Positions 19,968 through 29,791 of a stretch of 64,000 nucleotides of DNA are shown here, one piece after another. The notes under the pieces are model-generated. The model saw only the letters and a list, made by a program, of their open reading frames with translations, had not been told where the DNA came from and did no database searches. Every line of letters starts with the position of its first letter. Position 1 is the stretch's first letter. Position numbers and translations under genes: made by a program. Source of the DNA: Coix lacryma-jobi var. lacryma-jobi (lineage: Eukaryota > Streptophyta > Magnoliopsida > Poales > Poaceae); NCBI GenBank assembly GCA_009763385.1, contig CM019827.1, forward strand, positions 116,649,204 to 116,713,203, read 5' to 3'.

Positions 19968-21602
19968 ATCTCCCCCTTGATGAGTGCATTGTCAACTACA
20001 CACACAAATCATAAAATGAAAGAAGAAGGTAGGAGGAAGGAGAGGAAGAGAACTCAACCAAATGACCCAAAAGCATAGCAAAGCCGAAGAAGGTCAAGTG
20101 GAAGAAGCGAGAACTTGGTCCCCAAAGACATGGGCAACGGCTCGACGCGACCAAGCAAAGCAAAGCTAGCCCTCAAGAAGAGGTAAAACAGGCTCAACAC
20201 CGCTAGCAGAAAACCAATTGAAAATCGGAGCTAAAAGATGGCAAAGTGCTAGTCCCTCAAGATAGAGGCACAGAGGCTCAACACAACTAGCACGAAAACC
20301 ACTCCGAACCAGTTGAAAAACAATCGAAAAGTCTTCGAACCAATCGAAATCAAACTCGATGCCAAATGAGGAAAATGTTTGCTAGTCCCTCAAGATAGAG
20401 GCAACGACTCAACACAACTAGCAAACTCCCCTCGACAAGTGCAAGCAACCCGGGACTCCCCCTTAGGTCCAACAAGAGAAGAGCATAAAGATCTGAAAAT
20501 CTCCCCCTTAGCAAAAACTCCGCCTTAATTGAACGCCAGGAGACATATGATTTGCAAAAACTCTCCCCCTTAGTTGAAAATGCACTTATCAAGCACAAAC
20601 TCTTCCCTTGAGCCAACAAAACTCCCCCTTCTAAAATGCATATGAAGTCAGAAATGCAAGTTAGCAGCTTCAGGCATATAATCAACAGAATGCAAAAATG
20701 CTCTAATCAGTATAGCTCCAATGGCACAACTAAGCACTCAAATAGCGAAGGCTCAAACTGATCACACATACGAAATATGAAGCATATGAGCAAGTGAGCA
20801 GCTTTTAGCCAAAAAGATAGTCACCATCAGAATAGCACTACACATGTATAGATAGGAATCCAGACAAGTGCTAAACATGTATACAAGGTGAACTACCCCT
20901 AGCAAAGTTCAATCATCATGCATAGGAATGAAGCATATACTTGTGATTTCATTTTTATATTGGAGTTGCAGCGGTGAAGACTTCACAAGTTCAATTATTT
21001 AGCATGTGATTGCGAGAGGTTGAAAGCTTGTCTTTGCCTAACTTTTCAACCGAGCGAAGCCTATGCCGAAGCAATCAGAAGCTTGAAGCTACGGTTTCGG
21101 TCATACACTACACGGCTCAAGTTTAACTCAAAGTGCAATGAGAAACAGTCTCGATACCATGAGGTGTTGACAAGCAATCCCATCTCGATCTTTTCAATTC
21201 ACTAAAACTTGGTTCAAATTTTATACATGATATGAACAGACCAAGCAAGTGAATGACTCATAACTAGAGACATAGCAACCTAGCATATATGAAAAGCACG
21301 AGTGAACTCAACATATCCTACACATGCTAGTTGCATATCTCAATGGTGAACATTTTCAGATTGTAAGTTATTAAGTAAATTCACCATTCCAAAATAGCTC
21401 AGCTCATAACATGTAGTAGTGATCAGGAAGAGAATAAGCTACAAGCATCCATATAAGCATCGGAGCATACTAAATAGAGCATAGTTACATTCTAGTGATT
21501 ATAAACATGAAGCTCAGAATGTAAATGCGTATGCCAAAATGCAAAACAAAAGAAAGACAAAAGAGTCAGTCAAATATACAAGATCCAAAATGTTTCCCCT
21601 AT
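19968..21602 (-). other. 3' untranslated region and polypurine tract of copia-1
   Basis: No gene. In element sense it ends in TCAAGGGGGAGAT just before the LTR. Several further AAGGGGGAG-like tracts occur at about 20449, 20503, 20565 and 20623. Stem-loop modules occupy 20114-20425. The AT-rich remainder (20650-21600) shows no structure I can support. Confidence 0.7.
20114..20425 (-). ncRNA. Candidate structured RNA: four stem-loop modules, copia-1 3' UTR
   Basis: Modules at 20378-20425, 20246-20293, 20165-20207 and 20114-20155 (element order). Each has an outer stem (TTTGCTAGT, GTGCTAGT, GCTAG or CTTGGTC with its exact complement) and a conserved strand like GTGTTGAGCC. The apical hairpin is CCTC/GAGG or CCCA/TGGG around a loop T(N)TCTT. 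Five modules of the same plan are in copia-2. The role is unknown; the position before the polypurine tract suggests a function in the genomic RNA. Confidence 0.7.
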
Positions 21603-24600
21603 CTAAAAGGGGAAACACACACCAAGCTCACCCCTCAACCGATTAAAGGTTGATTCGTCTAAAGGCTTGGTGAAAATATCAGCCAGTTGATGATGAGTAT
21701 CGACATGGCGAAGGTCGATATCACCCTTCTCCTGGTGGTCTCGCAGAAAATGAAAGCGCACATCAATGTGTTTGGTCTTCGAGTGAAGCACGGGGTTCTT
21801 AGCAACGCTAATGGCACTCGTGCTGTCACAAAGCAAAGGCACGCGAGAAAAGCTCAGACCAAAATCACGCAAAGTGGCCATCATCCAAAGCAACTGGGAA
21901 CAGCAGCTAGCCGCAGCAACATATTCAGCCTCCGTAGTGGACTGAGCGACGCTAGAATGCTTGCGAGAAGACCACGAAACAAGAGAAGAACCAATAAACT
22001 GGCAAGTCCCAGAAGTGGACTTGCGCTCAATACGACAACCAGCAAAATCAGCATTCGAATAACCGCAAAGGGAGAGGGTGGAGGAAGCAGAATACCAAAT
22101 CCCGAACTCAGGCGTGAAACGAAGGTACCTGAAAATCCGGTTCACCGCCTGACGGTGAGAGGTGCGCGGCGACGCCTGAAAGCGCGAACACAGACACACC
22201 GCGAACTGGATGTCCGGGCGTGTCGCCGTCAGGTAGAGGAGCGACCCGATCATGCTGCGGTACTCCTTCTGGTCCACTGCTTCTCCATCCACATCCGCAT
22301 CCAGGGCAGTCGTCGTCGACATGGGTGTTGGAAGAGGCTTGGCCTCACCCATATCGAATCGCTTTAGCAAGTCCTTGGTGTACTTGCCCTGGTGCACAAA
22401 CGTCCCCTCTCGGGATTGCTTAATTTGCAACCCGAGAAAGAATGTCAGCTCGCCCATCATGCTCATCTCGAACTCCCTGCTCATAGTATCTGCAAACTTG
22501 GCAACCAAAGCGTGAGAAGAACCACCGAAAATGATATCATCCACGTAAATCTGGACCAAGAGCGTGTCTTTGCCTTGCCGGAGGAGAAAGAGCGTTTTAT
22601 CTACACATCCCATTTTAAAACCCTTAGCAAGCAAAAAGGTTTTCAACCTATCATACCAGGCTCTAGGGGCTTGTTTCAAACCATATAAAGCTTTATGAAG
22701 TTTAAAGACATGGTTTGGAAACTTGGGATTTTCAAAACCGGGGGGTTGCTCAACATAAACCTCCTCTATGTAGCCGTTTAAGAAGGCACTCTTGACATCC
22801 ATTTGAAAAAGTTTGAAGCCTTTGGATGCAGCAAAAGCCAAGAGTATCCTAATAGCCTCCAAACGAGCTACAGGAGCAAACGTCTCCTCATAATCTATCC
22901 CCTCCTTCTGACTATAGCCTTTCGCTACAAGCCGGGCCTTGTTTCTAACAACGTGGCCATCCTCTCCTTGCTTGTTTTTGAAAACCCATTTTGTCCCAAT
23001 AGGCTTACAGTCAGGTGGAGGTGGAACTAGAACCCAAACCCGATTTCGCTCAAAATTTTCTAACTCCTCATGCATGGCATTAACCCAATCCGGATCTGTC
23101 AAAGCGTGTCCAACATCTCGGGGCTCAAAATTAGCAACAAAAGCAGAATGAGCGAAGTGCGAGATTTGCTGTGACCTGGACCGAGTGACCCGTTCGTCGA
23201 TGTTGCCGATCATCTGCTGAGGCGGGTGCTGGCGCTGGATATGTCGTGGCGCCTCCCGAGCTGAGGTAGCCTCCCCCTCAACAGCAGCTGGTGCCTCCCC
23301 GGGTACAAATGGTACCGCTCGGGGTGGCGGATCCCACGGCCCCCAGGAAGAAGAGGTGTCGGGGCCGTGAGTCGTCGTCGAGGCCGCTCTTTGCGGCGCG
23401 GCAGGTGGAGGGGATGCTGGATCTTCCATACCTTCAGCACCCTCGTCCTCGTCATCAAAAAGAGGCTCACCAACCTCATGATCACCTGCACGCTCAAAAC
23501 GAGAAGAAGGACAAACCATGGTCTCGTCGAAGGTGACATCGGATGTCTCCATGACTCGGTTAGTGTCAAGGTTAAGTACACGATAAGCTCGAGTGTGAGT
23601 GCCATAACCCAAAAACACACCGTCAGAAGAACGAGATTCAAATTTGTCCAAGTTGCCCTTTTTGAGTATAAAACAATGGCAACCAAAAACTCGAAAATAA
23701 CTCACCTTGGGCAGTTTGCCAAAACGCAACTCATAAGAAGTCTTTTTCAAGAAAGCTCTCAGAAAAATGCGATTGGAAATATAGCATGCAGTGTTCATAG
23801 CTTCGGCCCAATAGCGCCTAGGAGTCCTATGCTCATCAAGCATCGTCCTGGCCATCTCAACAAGGGTCCGATTCTTCCTCTCTACAACACCATTTTGGGG
23901 CGGTGTGTAGGGGGAAGAAAACTGATGCTCCAAGCCAAGGTGGTTACAAAACTTCTCAAAATCCGAATTTTTGAATTCGGAACCATTATCACTTCTAATA
24001 GCTCGCATCGAGTTCAAAGGGAACTCGTTCTGAAGATGCAAGATCAGATTGCGAGCGAAGGAGAAAGTCTCAGTCTTCTCAGTCAAAAAGAAGACCCACG
24101 AATATCTCGAAAAGTCGTCAACAACAACCAAAACATACCACTTGCCACCAATCGAGCTCACCCGAGCCGGACCAACAAGGTCCATGTGTAAAAGCTCTCC
24201 GGGGTGCGAGGTCATGACCTTAGTCACTGGATGGTGGGGAGCGGCAACCATCTTCCCATGTCTGCAAGAATGGCAAACTAGATCCTTCTCCATCGAAAGC
24301 TTGGGCAATCCTCGGATTAGGCCAAGTGAGCTAAGTCTTGCAAGCAAGTCGAAGCTTAAATGACCGAGCCTCCTATGCCACTTCCAAAGATCGGAGGAAG
24401 AAGGACTAGCCAAAAGACAGCGAGAAGAACCAAACGACTCCGAGAAATTCGCGCGAAAGACTTTCCCAAAGGGCGAAATTAGACATACAAGATCGCCCTG
24501 AGGATCTAAGATGCGACTAAGGTTCGGTTTAAAACGAATCTCATAGTCATCATCAAAAAGTTGCGAAACAGAAAGAAGGTTAAAATGCAGGTTAGAAACA

Positions 24601-24797
24601 AGAGCAACATCGTGCAACACAAAGTGCTCATTAACCCGCACCGTCCCACGAGACAATACCTTACCTTTACTATTGTCGCCGAAGGTTATGTACTCCTTTC
24701 CGGCGACCGGGCTAAGGCTGGAGAACCACTTGGCGTTTCCGGTCATATGCCTCGAGCAACCAGAATCCACCAACCAAATGTCCTCCAACCGTCTCAC
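21603..24797 (-). CDS. pol: copia-1 Pol: protease, integrase, reverse transcriptase, RNase H
   Basis: Open for 1064 codons. In order: protease active site DSGCSRHMTG near residue 11; the pre-integrase HRRLGHL region with the zinc-binding CHSC; integrase catalytic core with DLVGPARV, IRSDNGSEFKN and QNGVVERKNRTL; reverse transcriptase with VKSAFLNG and the YVDD catalytic loop (about residue 760); RNase H ending LADIFTKPLD, with the TEAEYVA motif. It stops normally at 21603, and all key motifs look intact. It begins at a GTG and overlaps no complete upstream frame. The preceding open frame ends at 24803 in another frame, so expression would need a frameshift, splicing, or a lesion is present. 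Confidence 0.92.
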   Translation of the reverse strand: MRRLEDIWLVDSGCSRHMTGNAKWFSSLSPVAGKEYITFGDNSKGKVLSRGTVRVNEHFVLHDVALVSNLHFNLLSVSQLFDDDYEIRFKPNLSRILDPQGDLVCLISPFGKVFRANFSESFGSSRCLLASPSSSDLWKWHRRLGHLSFDLLARLSSLGLIRGLPKLSMEKDLVCHSCRHGKMVAAPHHPVTKVMTSHPGELLHMDLVGPARVSSIGGKWYVLVVVDDFSRYSWVFFLTEKTETFSFARNLILHLQNEFPLNSMRAIRSDNGSEFKNSDFEKFCNHLGLEHQFSSPYTPPQNGVVERKNRTLVEMARTMLDEHRTPRRYWAEAMNTACYISNRIFLRAFLKKTSYELRFGKLPKVSYFRVFGCHCFILKKGNLDKFESRSSDGVFLGYGTHTRAYRVLNLDTNRVMETSDVTFDETMVCPSSRFERAGDHEVGEPLFDDEDEGAEGMEDPASPPPAAPQRAASTTTHGPDTSSSWGPWDPPPRAVPFVPGEAPAAVEGEATSAREAPRHIQRQHPPQQMIGNIDERVTRSRSQQISHFAHSAFVANFEPRDVGHALTDPDWVNAMHEELENFERNRVWVLVPPPPDCKPIGTKWVFKNKQGEDGHVVRNKARLVAKGYSQKEGIDYEETFAPVARLEAIRILLAFAASKGFKLFQMDVKSAFLNGYIEEVYVEQPPGFENPKFPNHVFKLHKALYGLKQAPRAWYDRLKTFLLAKGFKMGCVDKTLFLLRQGKDTLLVQIYVDDIIFGGSSHALVAKFADTMSREFEMSMMGELTFFLGLQIKQSREGTFVHQGKYTKDLLKRFDMGEAKPLPTPMSTTTALDADVDGEAVDQKEYRSMIGSLLYLTATRPDIQFAVCLCSRFQASPRTSHRQAVNRIFRYLRFTPEFGIWYSASSTLSLCGYSNADFAGCRIERKSTSGTCQFIGSSLVSWSSRKHSSVAQSTTEAEYVAAASCCSQLLWMMATLRDFGLSFSRVPLLCDSTSAISVAKNPVLHSKTKHIDVRFHFLRDHQEKGDIDLRHVDTHHQLADIFTKPLDESTFNRLRGELGVCFPF

Positions 24798-24802
24798 CTA
24801 CA

Positions 24803-25774
24803 TCAATAAAAAGACATAGGGTGAGCATACGGTCCAACACTGGGGTTAGTGAAGTAAGGAGAATACCAGTGTTGGGCCGGCTGCTCAAAAGAACGGTCAG
24901 TGTAAAAACTATTCCTAGCCTGTCTACGGGGGTAGCGATCACCACGTACGGGAAAACATGGTCCGCTGGGGAAGAAGCGCTCACCGCGGTACTCAAATTG
25001 CGGTGGGGGAAAGCGCTCAACTAAGCCTCCGCCACGGGGTCCATTACCTACAAAAGCAGGACCCCGACGGGCACGCTCTCTACGAGATCTACGCCTAGGA
25101 GCCTGGGGCTCAACTGCTCTAGCGTCTCTTCTCGGAGCTCTCTCCTGCCTAGGCCTAACAAACTGAGGTGCTGGACCTCTAGGCCTAGTCTCCCTCCTAG
25201 GGGCTCTCATCTCCTGCCTAGGCCGGGGACCTTGACGTCCGGGCCTAGCAGCTCTCCCCTGAGCCTTCGACACATGTCCACCATGAGTTGGATGGTACAT
25301 GTCCAGGTTCTCCATCTCCCGAGTACGGCGCGCCTCTCGCTTGCGCCGGAAACAGAACTCGATCAAGTGACCATCCCTCCCACAGAAATCACACTGGTAC
25401 CTCACCGCACGCAAAGGGGGTTGTTGGTGACCAGGGCTGTGGGTGTGGTTCACTTCGCCCTTCTGAGGCAAACACTCCTCTCTAATGGGTGGCATAGCAT
25501 CAAGCTTGTTTCTGAGGTGGTTTGGCTTGGGTGCCCAAACTGGGTTCTTGGGAGGAGCTCTCGGGGGTTCCTCAACCACACCATCTTTGGTGATAGGCTT
25601 GGCTGGCTCTTTGAGTGGAAGCTTGGCAAGTTTGGGAGTAGTGGTGGAATTGGGCTTCTCACATGGGTTCAGACCACTAGACTCTCCAATCTTCCCAAAA
25701 GCTGAGAGATCAACACTCTGAGCAAAACCTACACCAGGGGCACCAGCAGCTCGCTTGAATTGGGAGATCATCAT
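24803..25774 (-). CDS. copia-1 Gag-Pol linker with second zinc knuckle
   Basis: Open for 323 codons, in the same frame as gag (25781-27535), from which one TAG separates it. It has a Lys/Pro-rich start, then a zinc knuckle YQCDFCGRDGHLIEFCF (C-x2-C-x4-H-x4-C) near residue 130. A long Arg-rich region follows, with RPRQERAPRR-like repeats that should bind nucleic acid, and a Tyr-rich end. The equivalent DGH…FCF knuckle is duplicated in copia-2. Confidence 0.75.
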   Translation of the reverse strand: MMISQFKRAAGAPGVGFAQSVDLSAFGKIGESSGLNPCEKPNSTTTPKLAKLPLKEPAKPITKDGVVEEPPRAPPKNPVWAPKPNHLRNKLDAMPPIREECLPQKGEVNHTHSPGHQQPPLRAVRYQCDFCGRDGHLIEFCFRRKREARRTREMENLDMYHPTHGGHVSKAQGRAARPGRQGPRPRQEMRAPRRETRPRGPAPQFVRPRQERAPRRDARAVEPQAPRRRSRRERARRGPAFVGNGPRGGGLVERFPPPQFEYRGERFFPSGPCFPVRGDRYPRRQARNSFYTDRSFEQPAQHWYSPYFTNPSVGPYAHPMSFY

Positions 25775-25780
25775 CCCGAG

Positions 25781-27535
25781 CTACGGCTCACTACTGGAGA
25801 CCCATGACAAGATGGACCGAAGGTATGTGTTTTCTTCCTCGGTTTGCATCTTGCCATGCTTCACATTGGCAATCTCCATCTCCAGGCCCTCACACAAAGC
25901 ACACCTCGAGACACAAGTGCTATCTGAGCTGGCCTTCTCTAAAGACTCAAGCTTGGCATTTTTCTCTGCCAACTCAGATTGCAAGACAGGACAAGTCTGG
26001 CACGCACCCAACAACTGCGGCCTAGCACGGAGCTCATCCACCTCTCCAACCAACGCAGCATACTTACCTCTCAGAGTGAGAAGGTCAGTCATGTGCGCGG
26101 TGCACGACTCGCACTCCGCCTCCTCCGACACTACCACGGTGGACCGAGCGAACTCAAGCTCCTTCACCGTGTCCTCCCACTTCTGCCTAAACTCCTTGCG
26201 CTCTCTAGCGGCACGCCTAAGCAACTTATCTTGGCTAAGGAGGGCAGCAGTCAACTTCTCAACCTCGGAGGAAAGCTCGTCGTAGGTGAGAGATACCTGG
26301 GAGGTGTCGTCATCGTCGTCGTTCCGAGGGGTACGCTCCGGCTCGCCGTCGACCTCATCTCCGAGCGCCATGGTGCACAGGCCTCCGTCGCCGGCGAAGA
26401 AGCACAAGCCGTTGAACTTGTCTTCCAGCTTCTTCTTCACGGACTCGTCATCGCTGGAGCCAGCGGAGTCGTCATCCGAGCCGTCGACGTCGCTGAGCGT
26501 GGCGAAGAACGCACGCTGCTCAGCTTGCTGCTTCTCCAAGTACTTCTTCTTGATGTACTCTTTGTCGAAGCCGCCCCGTTTCTTGTGCCTTGGGGGAACG
26601 TGCTTCTCCTTGTACTTGGAGTCGTGCTTGTGCCCATGTTCGCCCTTGCCCGAGTGCTTGTTTTTTTTCTTGGGGCAGTCGGCGATGAAGTGGTCGGGGT
26701 CGCCGCACTCGTAGCATCCCGTGCGTCCTCCTCCTCGACGACGGTTCATGCGGTTGTTGTGGAACCGCGAGAACCGGTTGGCAAGCAAAGCCAACTCGTC
26801 GTCTCTCAAAGACTCCAGCTGGTCCTCTGTCACAGAAAAGAGAGAAGAGAGCGCAAAGCCAGCTGAGGGGTTAGAGGAAGAGCCGGAAATCAAAGCCATG
26901 GACGGGCGAGAAGGATTTTCAAAAGAAGCCCTCGCCATAGCATCAATCTCACTGGACTTGAGCTTACTGAAAAGCTCGTCGCAGGTGAGGGTCTCATAGT
27001 TCGGCGATTCGATGATTGCCTGAACCTTGGAGTCCCACACCGAACGGTCAAGAGTGTGCAAAAGCTTCAAAGCACGCTCATGATCGTCAAATGGCAACTG
27101 CTCTCTGTTAGCCCTCATCCTGTTGACAATCACCTGAAAGCGAGCGAATAAACTCTCTATGCTCTCGCCAGGTTGATGTCTAAAGTTCTCATACTCTCGC
27201 TTGAACGACTCGTAGAGTCGGGTTTTGACTTGAGAGGTGCCCTCATGGAAACGCATGAGGGTGTCCCAGATCTCCCGAGCCGTAGCGAGGTGAGAAACAC
27301 GATCAAACTCACCCATGCTCAGACAAGAAAAAAGAGCATTACGGGCTCGGCTATTGGCATCGTGCTCATCGATCTGTTGCTGAGAAACACGAGCAGCCAA
27401 GACCACGTAATCAGCAGAGTTGCAAATATCCCAAATAGAAGCACCCAAACTCTGCAGATAGGCCGACATGCGTATCTTCCAATACGCGTAGTTCGTTCCA
27501 TCGAAAAACGGCGGTTTGCCCACGCCGCGATCCAT
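25781..27535 (-). CDS. gag: copia-1 Gag
   Basis: 584 codons starting MDRGVGKPPFFDGTNYAYWK at 27535, 50 bases after the primer site. Residues about 10-200 are the copia-type gag domain (W…FDGTNYAYWKIRM, LFARFQVIVNRM). A zinc knuckle CYECGDPDHFIADC sits at 274-287, followed by a Lys-rich stretch. An acidic coiled-coil region from about 340 to the end holds CESC, CQTC and CALC pairs. It ends in a TAG at 25781-25783; the frame continues downstream, so the stop may be a mutation or a readthrough site. The protein builds the virus-like particle. Confidence 0.88.
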   Translation of the reverse strand: MDRGVGKPPFFDGTNYAYWKIRMSAYLQSLGASIWDICNSADYVVLAARVSQQQIDEHDANSRARNALFSCLSMGEFDRVSHLATAREIWDTLMRFHEGTSQVKTRLYESFKREYENFRHQPGESIESLFARFQVIVNRMRANREQLPFDDHERALKLLHTLDRSVWDSKVQAIIESPNYETLTCDELFSKLKSSEIDAMARASFENPSRPSMALISGSSSNPSAGFALSSLFSVTEDQLESLRDDELALLANRFSRFHNNRMNRRRGGGRTGCYECGDPDHFIADCPKKKNKHSGKGEHGHKHDSKYKEKHVPPRHKKRGGFDKEYIKKKYLEKQQAEQRAFFATLSDVDGSDDDSAGSSDDESVKKKLEDKFNGLCFFAGDGGLCTMALGDEVDGEPERTPRNDDDDDTSQVSLTYDELSSEVEKLTAALLSQDKLLRRAARERKEFRQKWEDTVKELEFARSTVVVSEEAECESCTAHMTDLLTLRGKYAALVGEVDELRARPQLLGACQTCPVLQSELAEKNAKLESLEKASSDSTCVSRCALCEGLEMEIANVKHGKMQTEEENTYLRSILSWVSSSEP

Positions 27536-27583
27536 GTCGCCTTCGGTGGATCTGGAACCGGCTAAGGTGGAAGATCCTTAACC

Positions 27584-27596
27584 CGCTCCGATACCA
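27584..27596 (-). other. Primer-binding site of copia-1
   Basis: Minus strand TGGTATCGGAGCG three bases after the 5' LTR end, complementary to initiator tRNA-Met. Confidence 0.9.
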
Positions 27597-27598
27597 AT

Positions 27599-29645
27599 TG
27601 AAGGACCGAGAAGCTAACCGAAAGCGACCAGAGGGGGGGTGAATGGGAGCTTAAAAATTTCCTTTCGGAGACTAGATGCCACTGTCCCAAAATCAACCCC
27701 AAGAGCAAACCCTAGAGCTTGCTAATGTCCACGACCCTAGATATAGGGTGGATGCTTCCTAGAAGCACAGCGGGACACTAGACAACCCTAGAAAGCCAAC
27801 GCAAAAGACGGAACTCGAATCCGATCAAGAACGAACGAACCGCGAACGAAAACGCGCGAAACTGGATCGACCGGACTCTGGCCAGCGTCCGGTCACCAAG
27901 GACCGGACGCGTCCGGTCAACAAAAATCGGCTTTGGAACCTTACTGTTCGCGACCGGACTCACGAGTACGGAGCGTCCGGTCGAGAGCAGTGCGTCCGGT
28001 CAGAAACGAACAAGCACGATGAACAGTGGAAGCGATGCGTCCGGTCAAAACGTGAACGGAGCGTCCGGTCAAAGTGAGGAACACGGCTACGTGCTGTTCA
28101 TCGATCGGACTCACGCGCCGTACGTCCGGTCACCCCGATGGAGCGTCCGGTCGATGCGCAGCAGCACTGTTCGTCCACCGAATCGCCTCGATCTCACCCA
28201 AAACAAATCCTCTAGGGATCAAACTCGGTTAGATGAGTCACAAGGAGTATAGTGAGCTATCTCTAAGAGATCATGGCTCGAACCTATCTCCAAATCGGTG
28301 AATCGAAGAATTTCGGGGGAAGGGAGAAAACTTGACCCGAAACGAAAAATCGATCGATCTCCTAGACCGTGAGGTTAGAGGATGATTCCTTCGGTGAAAA
28401 GAAGTGCCTCACGATCTAGAACAAACCAGTTCAAACGAAATTGCAAAAGACGAACCGAGCAAAGAGATCAAGCGACGGGAAAACCGTGGAGAAAAAGGAT
28501 TCCGCAAAGAACACGAACAAAACGCGAATCACACCCACGAATTGCAAGCCGAAGCGCAAACACACGCTACGACAAGGAGGATACGGCCTCCTTTCCTCAA
28601 AATCAACACATACACAGAGTTCTTGGCCTCTCTGTGGATCTCAGCTACAGCAGGGGATGGGAGAGCAGGAAACCCTAGGTGCAGGAAGCAAATGAGATGG
28701 CTGAAACTGAAATAACTGAGATAGGGGAGGAGGGTGTCTCCCCTGACTACTTATCCTATTCTAGTCTAAGTCTATTTCCTACTCTACCCCTCTCTATTCT
28801 AATTACAGAGCGAACCAACTAAACCCTAAGGTTATTCTGGACCAACTCGGTGGTAGGTAGATCCAACGGCCACGCCCGCACAACTCGTCCGCGTTGCCTT
28901 CACGCAACCTACCGATTGCCGCCACGTGCCGTCCTCGCTCTGCACCCCCGGTTTTGTGGCCCAAACCGGGAAACCAGCCTTTTCCAGCAACCCCCGGTTT
29001 TGAGGCCCAAACCGGGAAACCAGCCTCCAGCCTGAGTTTTGTGGCCCAAACTCAGAAACCCGCAGCGCCCGAGTTTTGAGGCCCAAACTCGGAAACCGGC
29101 CCATCACCCGAGTTTTGTGGCCAAACTCGGAAACCATCCGCGCCCAGGTTTTGTGGCTCAACCTGGAAACCGAGCACCCGAGTTTTGAGGCCCAAACTCG
29201 GAAACCGTCCACCCGGTGGTTTTTCCCTGGCTCAACCACCAAACCGGAGCTGTAGAGGGGATGCACCGCCCGTGCACCCCGTCCACCGACACGTGTCCCC
29301 AGGTCCTCGACCCGAGCAACACCGTGCCCCGCAAGTCTCCGCTCGTCGCTGTCCCAGGCTGCCAGCCACCACAGCTGATCCTTAGGCACTCCGGTCCCTC
29401 AGTCCAAGCCTCACGTCCGCCCTTCACTGCTCGATACATCGGCATGGCACGTCCGCCGCACGGCACGCCCATCCTTCATCGCACCCAGTCCGTCGGCACG
29501 GCACGTCTCAACTTGACCTTCACCTTGCCCTCGATCACTGTCTCCGAGCTCGACACCTGCACAACACAAGCCAAAGAACATGCGCATCAAACCTGTTGAC
29601 AATCACTCATCACTCAGAGACTCGGCATACACCCATGTATCCGCA
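27599..29645 (-). repeat. 5' LTR of copia-1
   Basis: 2047 bp, the same length as the 3' LTR and collinear with it at an offset of 9678. Hairpin array at 28947-29240 and CGTCCGGTC array at 27869-28152; here the central palindrome GACCGGACGCGTCCGGTC is perfect. Confidence 0.93.
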
Positions 29646-29650
29646 ATATT

Positions 29651-29791
29651 TAAGGGCAAGATCATAAATACCATCCACGTCTCTTGTGTTGCTGCTAGTG
29701 GTGACAATCTAGTATTAAAGGTAATGTTGTTAGATTTGTCTACCTACATTTCTAGCGTCATTATCTGAAGTGATGCTAAGAGATGTCAACA
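29651..29791 (+). repeat. Athila-like (+) 3' LTR, right part
   Basis: Continuation after copia-1 of the LTR at 16123-17920; ends AGATGTCAACA. The next bases, CTGCA, may be the target duplication. A copy is at 41176-41316. Confidence 0.65.

Larger units (their letters stand above)
17921..29645 (-). mobile_element. copia-1: Sire/Maximus-like Ty1/copia element, full length
   Basis: A complete 11,725-bp element with 2047-bp LTRs at both ends, both flanked by ATATT (17916-17920 and 29646-29650). In element order: 5' LTR, iMet primer site, gag, gag-linker with a second zinc knuckle, pol, a 1.6-kb 3' untranslated region with stem-loop modules, polypurine tract, and 3' LTR. The two LTRs differ at a small number of sites by eye. 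It inserted in the 3' LTR of the Athila-like (+) element. The right flank with the LTR tail was later copied to 41000. Confidence 0.93.

Noticed and set aside
25979..26866. 295-codon plus-strand frame opposite copia-1 gag
   Set aside because: Antisense shadow of a genuine gag frame with zinc knuckle and coiled coil; Leu/Val/Arg-rich with no family.
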